Positions 10,933 through 17,834 of a DNA stretch of 30,488 bases are shown piece after piece. Position 1 is the stretch's first letter, and the number at the start of each line of letters is the position of its first letter. Source of the stretch: Bacillota bacterium (GTDB lineage: Bacteria > Bacillota > Clostridia > Christensenellales > Aristaeellaceae); contig JAEWYP010000077.1 in assembly GCA_023395615.1 (NCBI GenBank), forward strand, positions 1 to 30,488, given 5' to 3'. The notes below the pieces were generated by a model. It saw only the letters and a list, made by a program, of their open reading frames with translations, searched no databases and was not told where the DNA came from. The translations under genes and the position numbers were made by a program.

Positions 10933-11955
10933 TCAGGCATATTCCTCATAACTTTCGCGGCGCAGGTCGAAAGTTACGGTGGTGCCCTTTCCGGGTATGG
11001 AGGTGATGGAAACCCTATGCTTTAATTTATCACAGGCCTGTTTGCACAGGTATAGCCCGATCCCGGTGCTCTTTTCGCCTTCGCATCCCCTTCGCCCCGC
11101 CTGTCCGGTAAAGCCCCGTTCGAATACGCGGGGGAGGTCCTCGGCGGGGATGCCCGCGCCTGTGTCGCCGATCGTAAGCACCAGTGGCTCGCGAAGGGCC
11201 ACGGTGATCTGACCGCCTTCCGGCGTGTATTTCAGCGAATTGGTCAGCACCTGCGTAATCGCCATACCCAGCCACTTGGGATCGGATAGGGCGACGCCTT
11301 CAAACGGCTCCATCGAAAGCGCAATTTTTCGATACTGGAAAAGGGGACGAAGCTTTTTCACCACCGTGCAGCACAGCGGATATATCGGCACCTCGGAAAG
11401 CGCAAGGTCATTGGGCAGACTTTGCAGGCGCTGGAATGTAAGCGCGGAATCCGCATACTGGCTGATCTTGAAGGTTTCCTGCCGCATCACTTCGCGGTCG
11501 ATCGGCTCGTCGCTCTGTGCCATCAGGTCCAGCGCAGCGATCGGCGTTTTGATCTGGTGAACCCACAGAGTGAAATAATCCAGACGATCCCGTTCCGCCT
11601 GCGCGGCGCGCTCCGCGGCGGCGTCACGGTCACGGCGGTAGGAGTCTGCCAGCGAGCGAAAATCCCGCTCGGGGGCGGTACGCGCTTCCGGAAGCAAGGC
11701 TTCTTCCACAGGCGGACGCTGCTGTGCGGCATAGAGCGCGACGGCGCGCTGAACATAACGCAGAAAAGAGCGTACGCCTGCCGCAACAAGCCCGACGATT
11801 GCCAGTAAAAGTGCGTATCGCATTTCGTAAAGCGTGCCTGCACCCAGCAGATGCAGGCCGGAAAAGATAACCATTAAAAACAAAGCCGCCAGAACGGTGC
11901 CCCGTACGGTGGAAAACCAGTCCGCAATCAGGCGGAACGGACTCAGCTTTTTCAT
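10933..11955 (-). CDS. bceS: BceS-type intramembrane-sensing histidine kinase
   Basis: 340-residue sensor kinase. Two closely spaced N-terminal helices (about 19-38 and 46-62) with almost no extracellular loop are typical of intramembrane-sensing kinases, which read the state of their BceAB transporter rather than the ligand itself. The phosphorylated histidine is H133 in WVHQIKTPIA. The N box is NSLKYTPEGG and the ATP-lid motifs are GDTGAGIP and STGIGLYLCK. Its ATG overlaps the regulator stop in an ATGA arrangement, so the two are translationally coupled. Confidence 0.9.
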   Translation of the reverse strand: MKKLSPFRLIADWFSTVRGTVLAALFLMVIFSGLHLLGAGTLYEMRYALLLAIVGLVAAGVRSFLRYVQRAVALYAAQQRPPVEEALLPEARTAPERDFRSLADSYRRDRDAAAERAAQAERDRLDYFTLWVHQIKTPIAALDLMAQSDEPIDREVMRQETFKISQYADSALTFQRLQSLPNDLALSEVPIYPLCCTVVKKLRPLFQYRKIALSMEPFEGVALSDPKWLGMAITQVLTNSLKYTPEGGQITVALREPLVLTIGDTGAGIPAEDLPRVFERGFTGQAGRRGCEGEKSTGIGLYLCKQACDKLKHRVSITSIPGKGTTVTFDLRRESYEEYA

Positions 11956-12629
11956 TCGGCCTCCACAAGATAGCCCTGCCCCTTGCGTGTCACGATGAAA
12001 TCCGTAAGACCGGTCTCATCCAGCTTTTTCCGCAGACGGGCTACGTTCACGGTCAGCGTGTTATCATCAATAAAGCAATCGCTGTCCCACAGGCGCTGCA
12101 TCAGGGTATCCCGCCCGACGACGGTGCCTTTGTGTTCCAGCAGGGTCAGCAGAATGCGCGTTTCGTTCTTGGTAAGCTCCAGTTTCTGGTCGCCGTAGAG
12201 CAATACGCCCTGCCCGGCGTCCAATGTGGCGCCACGGTGGCTGTAGGCGGTCTGGGCACCCGTAAAATTGTAGGCACGCCGAAGCAGGGCCCCGATTTTG
12301 GCGACTACGACATCCATATCGAACGGTTTGGTGATAAAATCGTCTCCGCCCATGGACATCGCCATAACCATATCCATGCTGCCGGTATTGGACGAGATGA
12401 ACAGGATGGGCGCGGTGGAAGCGCGGCGAATCCGTTCACACCAGTAATAACCACTGTAGTAAGGCAAATTCACATCCATCAGCGTCAGGTGCGGCTGGGT
12501 TCGTTGAAACACACCCTCCACATCGCTTACGTTATCACATATGAAGGCGTCGTAGCCCCACTTGCGCAGCCCGGAGGTAAGCAGGCGGGCAATGACGGGG
12601 TCGTCTTCCACAATCATAATTTTATACAT
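11952..12629 (-). CDS. bceR: BceR-type OmpR-family response regulator
   Basis: 225-residue response regulator. The receiver domain (about 1-115) has acidic pocket residues in VEDD near the N-terminus and phosphoacceptor D52 in TLMDVNLP. The C-terminal winged helix (about 130-222) includes LTKNETRILL and the DNA-recognition segment TLTVNVARLRKKL. It is first in the module, so it should control the downstream bceAB genes in response to cell-wall-active peptides. GGGAGG lies 4 bases before the ATG. Confidence 0.92.
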   Translation of the reverse strand: MYKIMIVEDDPVIARLLTSGLRKWGYDAFICDNVSDVEGVFQRTQPHLTLMDVNLPYYSGYYWCERIRRASTAPILFISSNTGSMDMVMAMSMGGDDFITKPFDMDVVVAKIGALLRRAYNFTGAQTAYSHRGATLDAGQGVLLYGDQKLELTKNETRILLTLLEHKGTVVGRDTLMQRLWDSDCFIDDNTLTVNVARLRKKLDETGLTDFIVTRKGQGYLVEAE

Positions 12630-12658
12630 ACGGCCTCCCGGACTCCCTATTCTGTTCG

Positions 12659-12687
12659 ATTATAGCTGTTGATGCAGTTTTTCGCAA
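12659..12687 (-). promoter_or_regulatory. Sigma-A type promoter for bceRS
   Basis: On the minus strand, TTGCGA (12687-12682), a 17-base spacer and a perfect TATAAT (12664-12659), 30 bases before the regulator start. A near-consensus promoter suggests constitutive expression of the sensor pair. Confidence 0.7.
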
Positions 12688-12693
12688 TACAGC

Positions 12694-12722
12694 TTGCCGA
12701 GAACCGGGTTCCCCTATATAAT
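12694..12722 (+). promoter_or_regulatory. Sigma-A type promoter for mscL
   Basis: TTGCCG (12694-12699), a 17-base spacer and TATAAT (12717-12722). The -35 box is only 6 bases from the -35 box of the opposing bceRS promoter, so the two polymerase sites are back to back. Confidence 0.7.
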
Positions 12723-12750
12723 AAAAGCGAAAATGGGAAAAGGAGATTGC

Positions 12751-12765
12751 ATGATAAGGGGATGA
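12751..12765 (+). CDS. Possible 4-codon leader ORF in front of mscL
   Basis: ATG ATA AGG GGA TGA (encoding MIRG) begins 5 bases after AGGAG (12741-12745). Its internal AAGGGG is the ribosome binding site I assign to mscL, and its stop overlaps an ATG in the mscL frame. It may be a translated leader that feeds ribosomes to mscL, or chance. Confidence 0.2.
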   Translation: MIRG

Positions 12766-12770
12766 TACGC

Positions 12771-13223
12771 GTGAAAAAGTTCCTGAATGATTTCAAGGCG
12801 TTCGCTCTGCGCGGTAATGTACTGGATCTTGCCGTAGGCGTAATGATCGGCGGAGCCTTCGGCAGCATCGTAAGCTCTCTTGTTAACGATATCCTGATGC
12901 CGGTAATCGGGTTAATATCCGGCGGGCTGAACATTTCCGGCGCGTTCTTCGCGCTGGACGGCAAGGTGTACGCCACAAAGGATGCGGCCACCGCGGCGGG
13001 TGTGGGGACGTTAAATTACGGAATGTTCCTGCAAAAGATCATTGATTTCCTGATTATGGCGATGTGCGTGTACCTGGTGGTACGGGCGGTCAACCGCCTG
13101 ATGCACAAGAAACCGCCTAAGGAATCGCGCAAATGCCCCTATTGTCTGCAACCGATCGACGACCATGCGACCCGTTGCCCGCATTGTACCAGCCAGCTGG
13201 AGAAGCTGCCCGAAAAAGCGTAA
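12771..13223 (+). CDS. mscL: Large-conductance mechanosensitive channel MscL with C-terminal zinc ribbon
   Basis: 150-residue membrane channel that opens under high membrane tension to release osmolytes during hypo-osmotic shock. The N-terminus (KKFLNDFKAFALRGNVLDLA) and the first pore helix (AVGVMIGGAFGSIVSSL) are classical, and the second helix spans about 88-108. After the cytoplasmic bundle region comes a treble-clef or zinc-ribbon tail with C122, C125, C136 and C139 (CPYC and CPHC). I place the start at GTG 12771, which gives the family's usual MKKF start, with AAGGGG 9 bases upstream. An in-frame ATG at 12762 abuts that site. A 4-codon open frame starts at 12751 behind its own AGGAG and ends across that ATG. 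Confidence 0.92.
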   Translation: MKKFLNDFKAFALRGNVLDLAVGVMIGGAFGSIVSSLVNDILMPVIGLISGGLNISGAFFALDGKVYATKDAATAAGVGTLNYGMFLQKIIDFLIMAMCVYLVVRAVNRLMHKKPPKESRKCPYCLQPIDDHATRCPHCTSQLEKLPEKA

Positions 13224-13253
13224 TCCTTCAAAACATACAAACGGGCTTCTTTC

Positions 13254-13285
13254 CGGGCGTTCCGCACAGATGTGCGGAACGCCCG
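13254..13285. terminator. Perfect 15-base inverted repeat after mscL
   Basis: CGGGCGTTCCGCACA (13254-13268) and its exact complement (13271-13285) surround GA. No T-tract follows on either strand. An upstream AACGGGC (13240-13246) can compete for the right arm by pairing with GCCCGTT (13281-13287). It probably ends or stabilises the mscL transcript. Confidence 0.6.
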
Positions 13286-13445
13286 TTCGCGTCGTGGAAT
13301 GCGAGGATCCCCGGCGATGCACTGGCGGCAGGATGTACCACCGATCATGGATGGGGCGCAATTCTGTCAGAACATACATCGGAATGGGAGTATGCGGCCG
13401 ATTTTTGTATATTTTCTGTATTTGGTATACAGGATACGATTCAAA

Positions 13446-13527
13446 AACGCCGAGAATCCGTAGCTTGGAGGGCCCTGAACCTCCGATCCTTCGGCGTTGA
13501 AGGGCCGAATCCCTTTGTATCCAAAGG
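13446..13527. ncRNA. Cluster of nested hairpins, possible structured RNA or terminator
   Basis: AACGCCGA (13446-13453) pairs with TCGGCGTT (13491-13498), enclosing GGAGG (13467-13471) paired with CCTCC (13480-13484). Right after it, AAGGG (13500-13504) can pair with CCCTT (13511-13515), and CCTTTG (13512-13517) with CAAAGG (13522-13527); these last two are mutually exclusive. On the minus strand the outer stem is followed by TTTTT, so it may simply be a terminator against minus-strand transcription. It lies upstream of the opp promoter, so it is not a leader of that transcript. No match to a tRNA or to a riboswitch I know. Confidence 0.3.
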
Positions 13528-13535
13528 AACGTTTA

Positions 13536-13564
13536 TTGCATGCCTATCAAAAATATGGTATAGT
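13536..13564 (+). promoter_or_regulatory. Sigma-A type promoter for the opp operon
   Basis: TTGCAT (13536-13541), a 17-base spacer and TATAGT (13559-13564). It leaves a 5' leader of about 60 bases before the oppB start. Confidence 0.7.
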
Positions 13565-13630
13565 TAGCAATACTGATTCTAATTACCAGATAATCCGCGC
13601 ATAGGTGCGTATAATGGAGGAGTTGAGGAT

Positions 13631-14713
13631 ATGGACGCAATAGCAGTCAAACCGGACAGAACGAAAAAAATGGTGATAACGCTGGCCGTGTTTGCCGTCT
13701 GCTTTGCATTGGCCCTGATGTTTCTGCCCGAAGTATCTGAGAAAATCGTTGCCGGTGTCGCGCTGGTGTTATTAGCCGGCATGCTCTTTATGAGCAACGA
13801 TACCGGTCGTTATATTTGCAAGCGTATTCTGCTGGCGTTGCTGACGGTTTTCATCATCGCGGCCATTACGTTTTTTGCAATGAACGCGATTCCCGGCGGA
13901 CCGTTTTCCAGTGAAAAAGCCCCCAGCCCTACGGTACAAAAGGTGCTGGAGGCACGTTTCCATCTGGACAAGTCCCTGCCGGAACAGTTTGCATTGTACA
14001 TGGCGGGGCTGATGCAGGGCGACTTCGGTATTTCCACGAAAACCGGCCGTGATATTGCCACGACCATGTTTGACAAGTTCTCCATTTCTGCCACTCTCGG
14101 CGGATGGGCAGTGCTGGTTGCGCTGGCGTTCGGTCTGGTTCTCGGCTCCATTGCGGCGCTGAACCGCAACAAGTGGCCGGATCGTGTGATCATTTTCTTC
14201 ACCACGCTGTTTGTGGCGGTACCCAGTTTTATTCTGGCAACATTACTGCTGCTGGTTTTCTGTCTTCAGCTGGGCTGGTTTGGCATCTGGAGTACCACGA
14301 ACCCGAGTTACGTGCTGCCGGTGATTTCGCTGGCACTGTATCCAATGAGTTATATTACCCGGCTTACGAAAACCAGCATGCTGGATGTGCTTGGTCAGGA
14401 CTATATCCGTACTGCACGGGCGAAAGGCGTTCAGGAGCGTAAGGTTATTTTCAAACACGCGCTGAAGAACGCGCTGATCCCGGTCATCACCTATGTGGGT
14501 CCGCTTACGGCCTACATTCTCACAGGCAGCATGGTTGTGGAAACGGTGTTCACGGTAGGCGGTCTGGGCACCGAGTTTGTTAAAAGTATCTCCAATCGGG
14601 ATTACCCGATGATTATGGGAACGACCATTTTCCTGGCCACTTTGATGGTGACCATGACCCTGATCAGCGATCTGATTTACAAAGTGGTTGACCCGAAGAT
14701 AACTTTTGATTGA
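13631..14713 (+). CDS. oppB: Oligopeptide ABC transporter permease OppB/DppB
   Basis: 360-residue inner-membrane permease, one half of the translocation channel for oligopeptides. The canonical OppB sequence begins at about residue 58 (TGRYICKRILLALLTVFII) and includes the family's periplasmic-loop hallmark (IPGGPF) and the EAA coupling motif (ARAKGVQERKVIFKHALKNA). The first 57 residues are extra: two hydrophobic segments (about 14-31 and 38-54) not found in standard OppB, which is about 305-310 residues long. The ATG at 13631 follows GGAGG and GAGG. It is first in a five-gene operon and is separated by 13 bases from oppC. Confidence 0.92.
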   Translation: MDAIAVKPDRTKKMVITLAVFAVCFALALMFLPEVSEKIVAGVALVLLAGMLFMSNDTGRYICKRILLALLTVFIIAAITFFAMNAIPGGPFSSEKAPSPTVQKVLEARFHLDKSLPEQFALYMAGLMQGDFGISTKTGRDIATTMFDKFSISATLGGWAVLVALAFGLVLGSIAALNRNKWPDRVIIFFTTLFVAVPSFILATLLLLVFCLQLGWFGIWSTTNPSYVLPVISLALYPMSYITRLTKTSMLDVLGQDYIRTARAKGVQERKVIFKHALKNALIPVITYVGPLTAYILTGSMVVETVFTVGGLGTEFVKSISNRDYPMIMGTTIFLATLMVTMTLISDLIYKVVDPKITFD

Positions 14714-14726
14714 CGGGGGACAGAAG

Positions 14727-15806
14727 ATGAGTAATTATACCGCCGATAAAATACCAAAGAAAAAGCTGCTGAGTCTGCAACTGGATGTCAGCAAGTTTGA
14801 GCGGGCCACCGACGCCGAAAAAGAACAGCATGAAACCATGCGCGAATCCACCACCTTCTTCCGGGATGGAATGCACAAGCTGTTTAAAAATCCTCTTGCT
14901 GTGATCAGTATGATCGTGCTGGTTCTGATTATCGCCACCATCATTATCGCCCCGATGATTGTCCCCTATAAATACAGCGAGATGATCAGCATTGACGGGC
15001 GCCGCGACAAAACCGCCAAGAACCTTGCCCCATTGACCTATTCTGTGAACGAGCAAAAGGCAATCGCTGCCGGACAGGAGATTTTTCCGCACATCTTCGG
15101 CACCGACGAACTTTGCCGTGATTACTTTATCCGTGTCGTATACGGTGCGCGCGTATCGCTGTCTGTCGGTTTCTTCGCAAGCCTGATTGTGTTAATTATC
15201 GGTCTTTTATACGGCAGTATCGCGGGCTATGCCGGCGGCCGGACAGACCTGATCATGATGCGTATTGTAGATGTGATTTATTCGTTGCCGGATGTTCTGA
15301 TGGTCATCCTGCTCTCGGTCGTACTGGATCAGGTGCTGGGCACGTCGCTGCAGGGCACGGCGCTGGCGGCACTCGGCTCCAATATGATCAGCCTGTTCAT
15401 CGTATTCGGTCTGCTGTACTGGGTGGGCATGGCCCGGTTGGTACGCGGGCAGATTCTCCAGATCAAAACGAACGAGTATGTGCTGGCGGCCCGTGCGATG
15501 GGCGCCAAACCCAGTCGTATCATCCGCAAGCATATTTTACCCAACTGCATGAGCGTTATTATTATCTCCACCGCTTTGCAGATCCCCAGCGCGATTTTTA
15601 CCGAAAGCTTCCTAAGCTTCATCGGCCTTGGCGTTCAGGCGCCGATGCCCAGCCTGGGCTCGCTGGCCAACGCTGCCCGGCAGGCATTGCAGGCATATCC
15701 CTACAAGCTGTTTTTCCCGGCGATTGGCATCTGCCTGATCGTGCTTTCGTTTAACCTTCTGGGCGACGGCCTCCGCGACGCCTTTGACCCGAAGCTGAGG
15801 AGATGA
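14727..15806 (+). CDS. oppC: Oligopeptide ABC transporter permease OppC/DppC
   Basis: 359-residue permease, partner of OppB. A soluble N-terminal stretch of about 55 residues precedes the first helix (LAVISMIVLVLIIATIIIAP). The region with FGTDELCRDYFIRVVYGAR is the conserved external entry found in OppC proteins, and RAMGAKPSRIIRKHILPN is the EAA motif that docks on the ATPases. The ATG at 14727 is chosen because GGGGGA lies 6 bases upstream; an in-frame TTG at 14706 inside the end of oppB has no such site. Four bases separate it from oppD. Confidence 0.93.
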   Translation: MSNYTADKIPKKKLLSLQLDVSKFERATDAEKEQHETMRESTTFFRDGMHKLFKNPLAVISMIVLVLIIATIIIAPMIVPYKYSEMISIDGRRDKTAKNLAPLTYSVNEQKAIAAGQEIFPHIFGTDELCRDYFIRVVYGARVSLSVGFFASLIVLIIGLLYGSIAGYAGGRTDLIMMRIVDVIYSLPDVLMVILLSVVLDQVLGTSLQGTALAALGSNMISLFIVFGLLYWVGMARLVRGQILQIKTNEYVLAARAMGAKPSRIIRKHILPNCMSVIIISTALQIPSAIFTESFLSFIGLGVQAPMPSLGSLANAARQALQAYPYKLFFPAIGICLIVLSFNLLGDGLRDAFDPKLRR

Positions 15807-15810
15807 GCCT

Positions 15811-16818
15811 ATGAGCGAAACGACGTTGCTGCAGGTAAAAAACCTGCATACTTCCTTCTTTACGGACGCCGGCGAAGTGCAGGCCGTAAACGGAATCTCA
15901 TTCAATCTGGACCGCGGCAAGGTGCTTGGGATCGTCGGGGAAAGCGGAAGCGGAAAAAGCGTAACGGCCTATTCTTTAATGCGCATCCTGACCGATCCTG
16001 GCCGCGTAACCGAGGGTGAGGTGCTGTTTAAGGGCGAAGATGTGCTGAAATACAGCGAGCAGAAGATGCACTCCTTCCGCGGCAGCCGAATCAGCATGAT
16101 TTTCCAGGACCCGATGACCAGCCTGAACCCCGTGTATACCGTGGGTAACCAGCTTCGGGAAGCTATTAAGATTCACACCAACCGCAACCCCAAGCAGGTA
16201 CGGGAACGCGCGCTGGAAATGTTGCAGCTGGTGGGTGTGAACGAACCTGAAAAGCGGCTGAAACAGTATCCGTACGAACTGTCCGGCGGCATGCGGCAGC
16301 GTGTGATGATCGCGATGGCGCTGGCCTGCGAACCGGATGTGCTGATTGCGGATGAACCGACCACGGCGCTGGATGTTACCATTCAGGCGCAGATTCTGGA
16401 ACTGATGCAGGACCTGCAGAAGAAAATGGGAATGTCCATCATCATGATAACGCACGATTTGGGCGTGATCGCCGATATCTGCGATGAAATTATCGTGATG
16501 TATGCCGGACGCGTTTGCGAGCGTGGTACGGCAGACGAAATTTTCTACAATCCCTGCCATGAGTATACCAAGGGCCTGATCCGCTCCATCCCCAAATTCG
16601 GAGCCCGGCATGAAAAACTGGTGCCCATCGCGGGCAGCCCGGTCGATCTGCTGAACCTGCCCGCGGGTTGTGCGTTCGCTTCCCGCTGTGATTGCGCCAT
16701 GAAAATCTGCCTGACCGAACACCCCGAGGAGATTCGCATGAACGACAAGCATATCGCAGCGTGCTGGATGAACGTGAAAAAGGTCTACGATGAAGCGAAG
16801 GAGGGCGAAAAGCAGTGA
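15811..16818 (+). CDS. oppD: Oligopeptide ABC transporter ATP-binding protein OppD/DppD
   Basis: 335-residue ATPase. Walker A is GESGSGKS (43-50), the signature is LSGGMRQRVMIAMAL, Walker B is VLIADEPTTALD and the H-loop is ITHDLG. The C-terminal oligopeptide-transporter extension has the cysteine pattern of the family (GCAFASRCDCAMKIC, then a later AACW), thought to bind an iron-sulfur cluster in some homologues. GGAG precedes the ATG. The stop overlaps the oppF start (GTGA), so the two ATPases are translationally coupled. Confidence 0.94.
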   Translation: MSETTLLQVKNLHTSFFTDAGEVQAVNGISFNLDRGKVLGIVGESGSGKSVTAYSLMRILTDPGRVTEGEVLFKGEDVLKYSEQKMHSFRGSRISMIFQDPMTSLNPVYTVGNQLREAIKIHTNRNPKQVRERALEMLQLVGVNEPEKRLKQYPYELSGGMRQRVMIAMALACEPDVLIADEPTTALDVTIQAQILELMQDLQKKMGMSIIMITHDLGVIADICDEIIVMYAGRVCERGTADEIFYNPCHEYTKGLIRSIPKFGARHEKLVPIAGSPVDLLNLPAGCAFASRCDCAMKICLTEHPEEIRMNDKHIAACWMNVKKVYDEAKEGEKQ

Positions 16819-17783
16819 GCCAGACTCCTTTGGTAGACGTACGACACCTGAAAGAGTATTTTTCCGTCAAATCGGACATGCTCACCAAACTGCAGCTGAA
16901 AGCGGTAGACGACGTTTCCTTTACGATTGAGAAAGGGGAAACGCTGGGCCTGGTGGGAGAATCGGGCTGCGGCAAGACCACGGTGGGCCGTACCCTGCTG
17001 CGCCTTTACAAACCAACGGCAGGTGAGTTCTACTTCGACGGCAACCTGATTACGGACGATAATATTGCCAAGTACCGCAAGGACATGCAGATCGTTTTTC
17101 AGGACCCGTATTCGTCCCTGAACCCCCGCATGACGATGGGGGACATTGTGGGCGAACCGCTGGACATCCATCACCTTTATTCTTCCAAGGCGGAACGCAG
17201 GGACAAGATTGCGCAACTGCTGCAACTGGTCGGCCTGAACAGCGAACATGCCCGCCGTTATGCGCACGAATTTTCCGGCGGTCAGCGTCAGCGCGTTGGC
17301 ATTGCCCGCGCTTTGGCAGTCAACCCGCGTTTCATCGTCTGCGACGAGCCGGTTTCGGCACTGGACGTATCCATTCAGGCGCAGATCATCAACACGTTTG
17401 AGGAGTTGCAGGAGAAGCTCGGTATTACCTACCTCTTTATCGCTCACGATCTGCTGGTTGTGCAGCATATGAGCCGCCGCATCGCCGTGATGTACCTTGG
17501 AAAGATCGTGGAGATTGCTCCTGCAGACGAAATTATCTATCACCCATCCCATCCCTATACCAAATCGCTGATTTCCGCCATTCCTCTGCCGGACCCGAAC
17601 GCCGCACGCGAACGGCACCGGATTATTCTGGAAGGCGACGTACCAAGTCCCCTGCATATGCCCAAGGGTTGTCCCTTCCGCAGCCGTTGCCGCTATGCGA
17701 CCGCGGAATGCGCCGAGCAGTGCCCGGAACTGAAAGAGATTGCTTCGGGGCATCAGGTGGCCTGCTACCATCCTCAAGGTTGA
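16815..17783 (+). CDS. oppF: Oligopeptide ABC transporter ATP-binding protein OppF/DppF
   Basis: 322-residue second ATPase. Walker A is GESGCGKTT (48-56), the signature is FSGGQRQRVGIARAL, Walker B is FIVCDEPVSALD, and the C-terminal cysteine motif reads GCPFRSRCRYATAECAEQC. It pairs with OppD to power peptide import through OppBC. The start is GTG 16815, in a 4-base overlap with oppD, with a GAGGG-like purine stretch upstream. A 51-base gap leads to the binding-protein gene. Confidence 0.94.
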   Translation: MSQTPLVDVRHLKEYFSVKSDMLTKLQLKAVDDVSFTIEKGETLGLVGESGCGKTTVGRTLLRLYKPTAGEFYFDGNLITDDNIAKYRKDMQIVFQDPYSSLNPRMTMGDIVGEPLDIHHLYSSKAERRDKIAQLLQLVGLNSEHARRYAHEFSGGQRQRVGIARALAVNPRFIVCDEPVSALDVSIQAQIINTFEELQEKLGITYLFIAHDLLVVQHMSRRIAVMYLGKIVEIAPADEIIYHPSHPYTKSLISAIPLPDPNAARERHRIILEGDVPSPLHMPKGCPFRSRCRYATAECAEQCPELKEIASGHQVACYHPQG

Positions 17784-17834
17784 TATCATGCGGCAATCAA
17801 GCCGTAGATATAAAAACATCAAGGAGGAGAAACC

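Larger units (their letters stand above)
13286..13630. other. Non-coding gap between mscL and the opp operon
   Basis: No convincing reading frame on either strand. The first half (13286-13440) shows nothing beyond an AT-rich stretch near 13400-13430. The second half holds the hairpin cluster 13446-13527 and the opp promoter 13536-13564. The ribosome binding site GGAGG of oppB is at 13616-13620, followed closely by a second GAGG. Confidence 0.6.

Noticed and set aside
10910..10935. Wider inverted repeat TGACAG...CTGTAA before bceA
   Set aside because: Spacing of 14 bases does not fit the BceR pattern, and one half lies in the kinase stop codon. The overlapping TTTCA-N4-TGTAA fits better.
13446..13498. 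tRNA-like fold
   Set aside because: An outer stem and one inner stem are present, but there is no T arm with GTTC, no acceptor end and the loop next to the inner stem has 8 bases. It does not meet the tRNA pattern.
13613..13618. TATAAT just before oppB as a promoter
   Set aside because: No -35 box at a suitable distance, and it would put the transcription start on the ribosome binding site. The promoter at 13536-13564 is better.
16785..17822. 345-codon open frame on the minus strand opposite oppF
   Set aside because: Antisense of a conserved ATPase gene; no supporting features.
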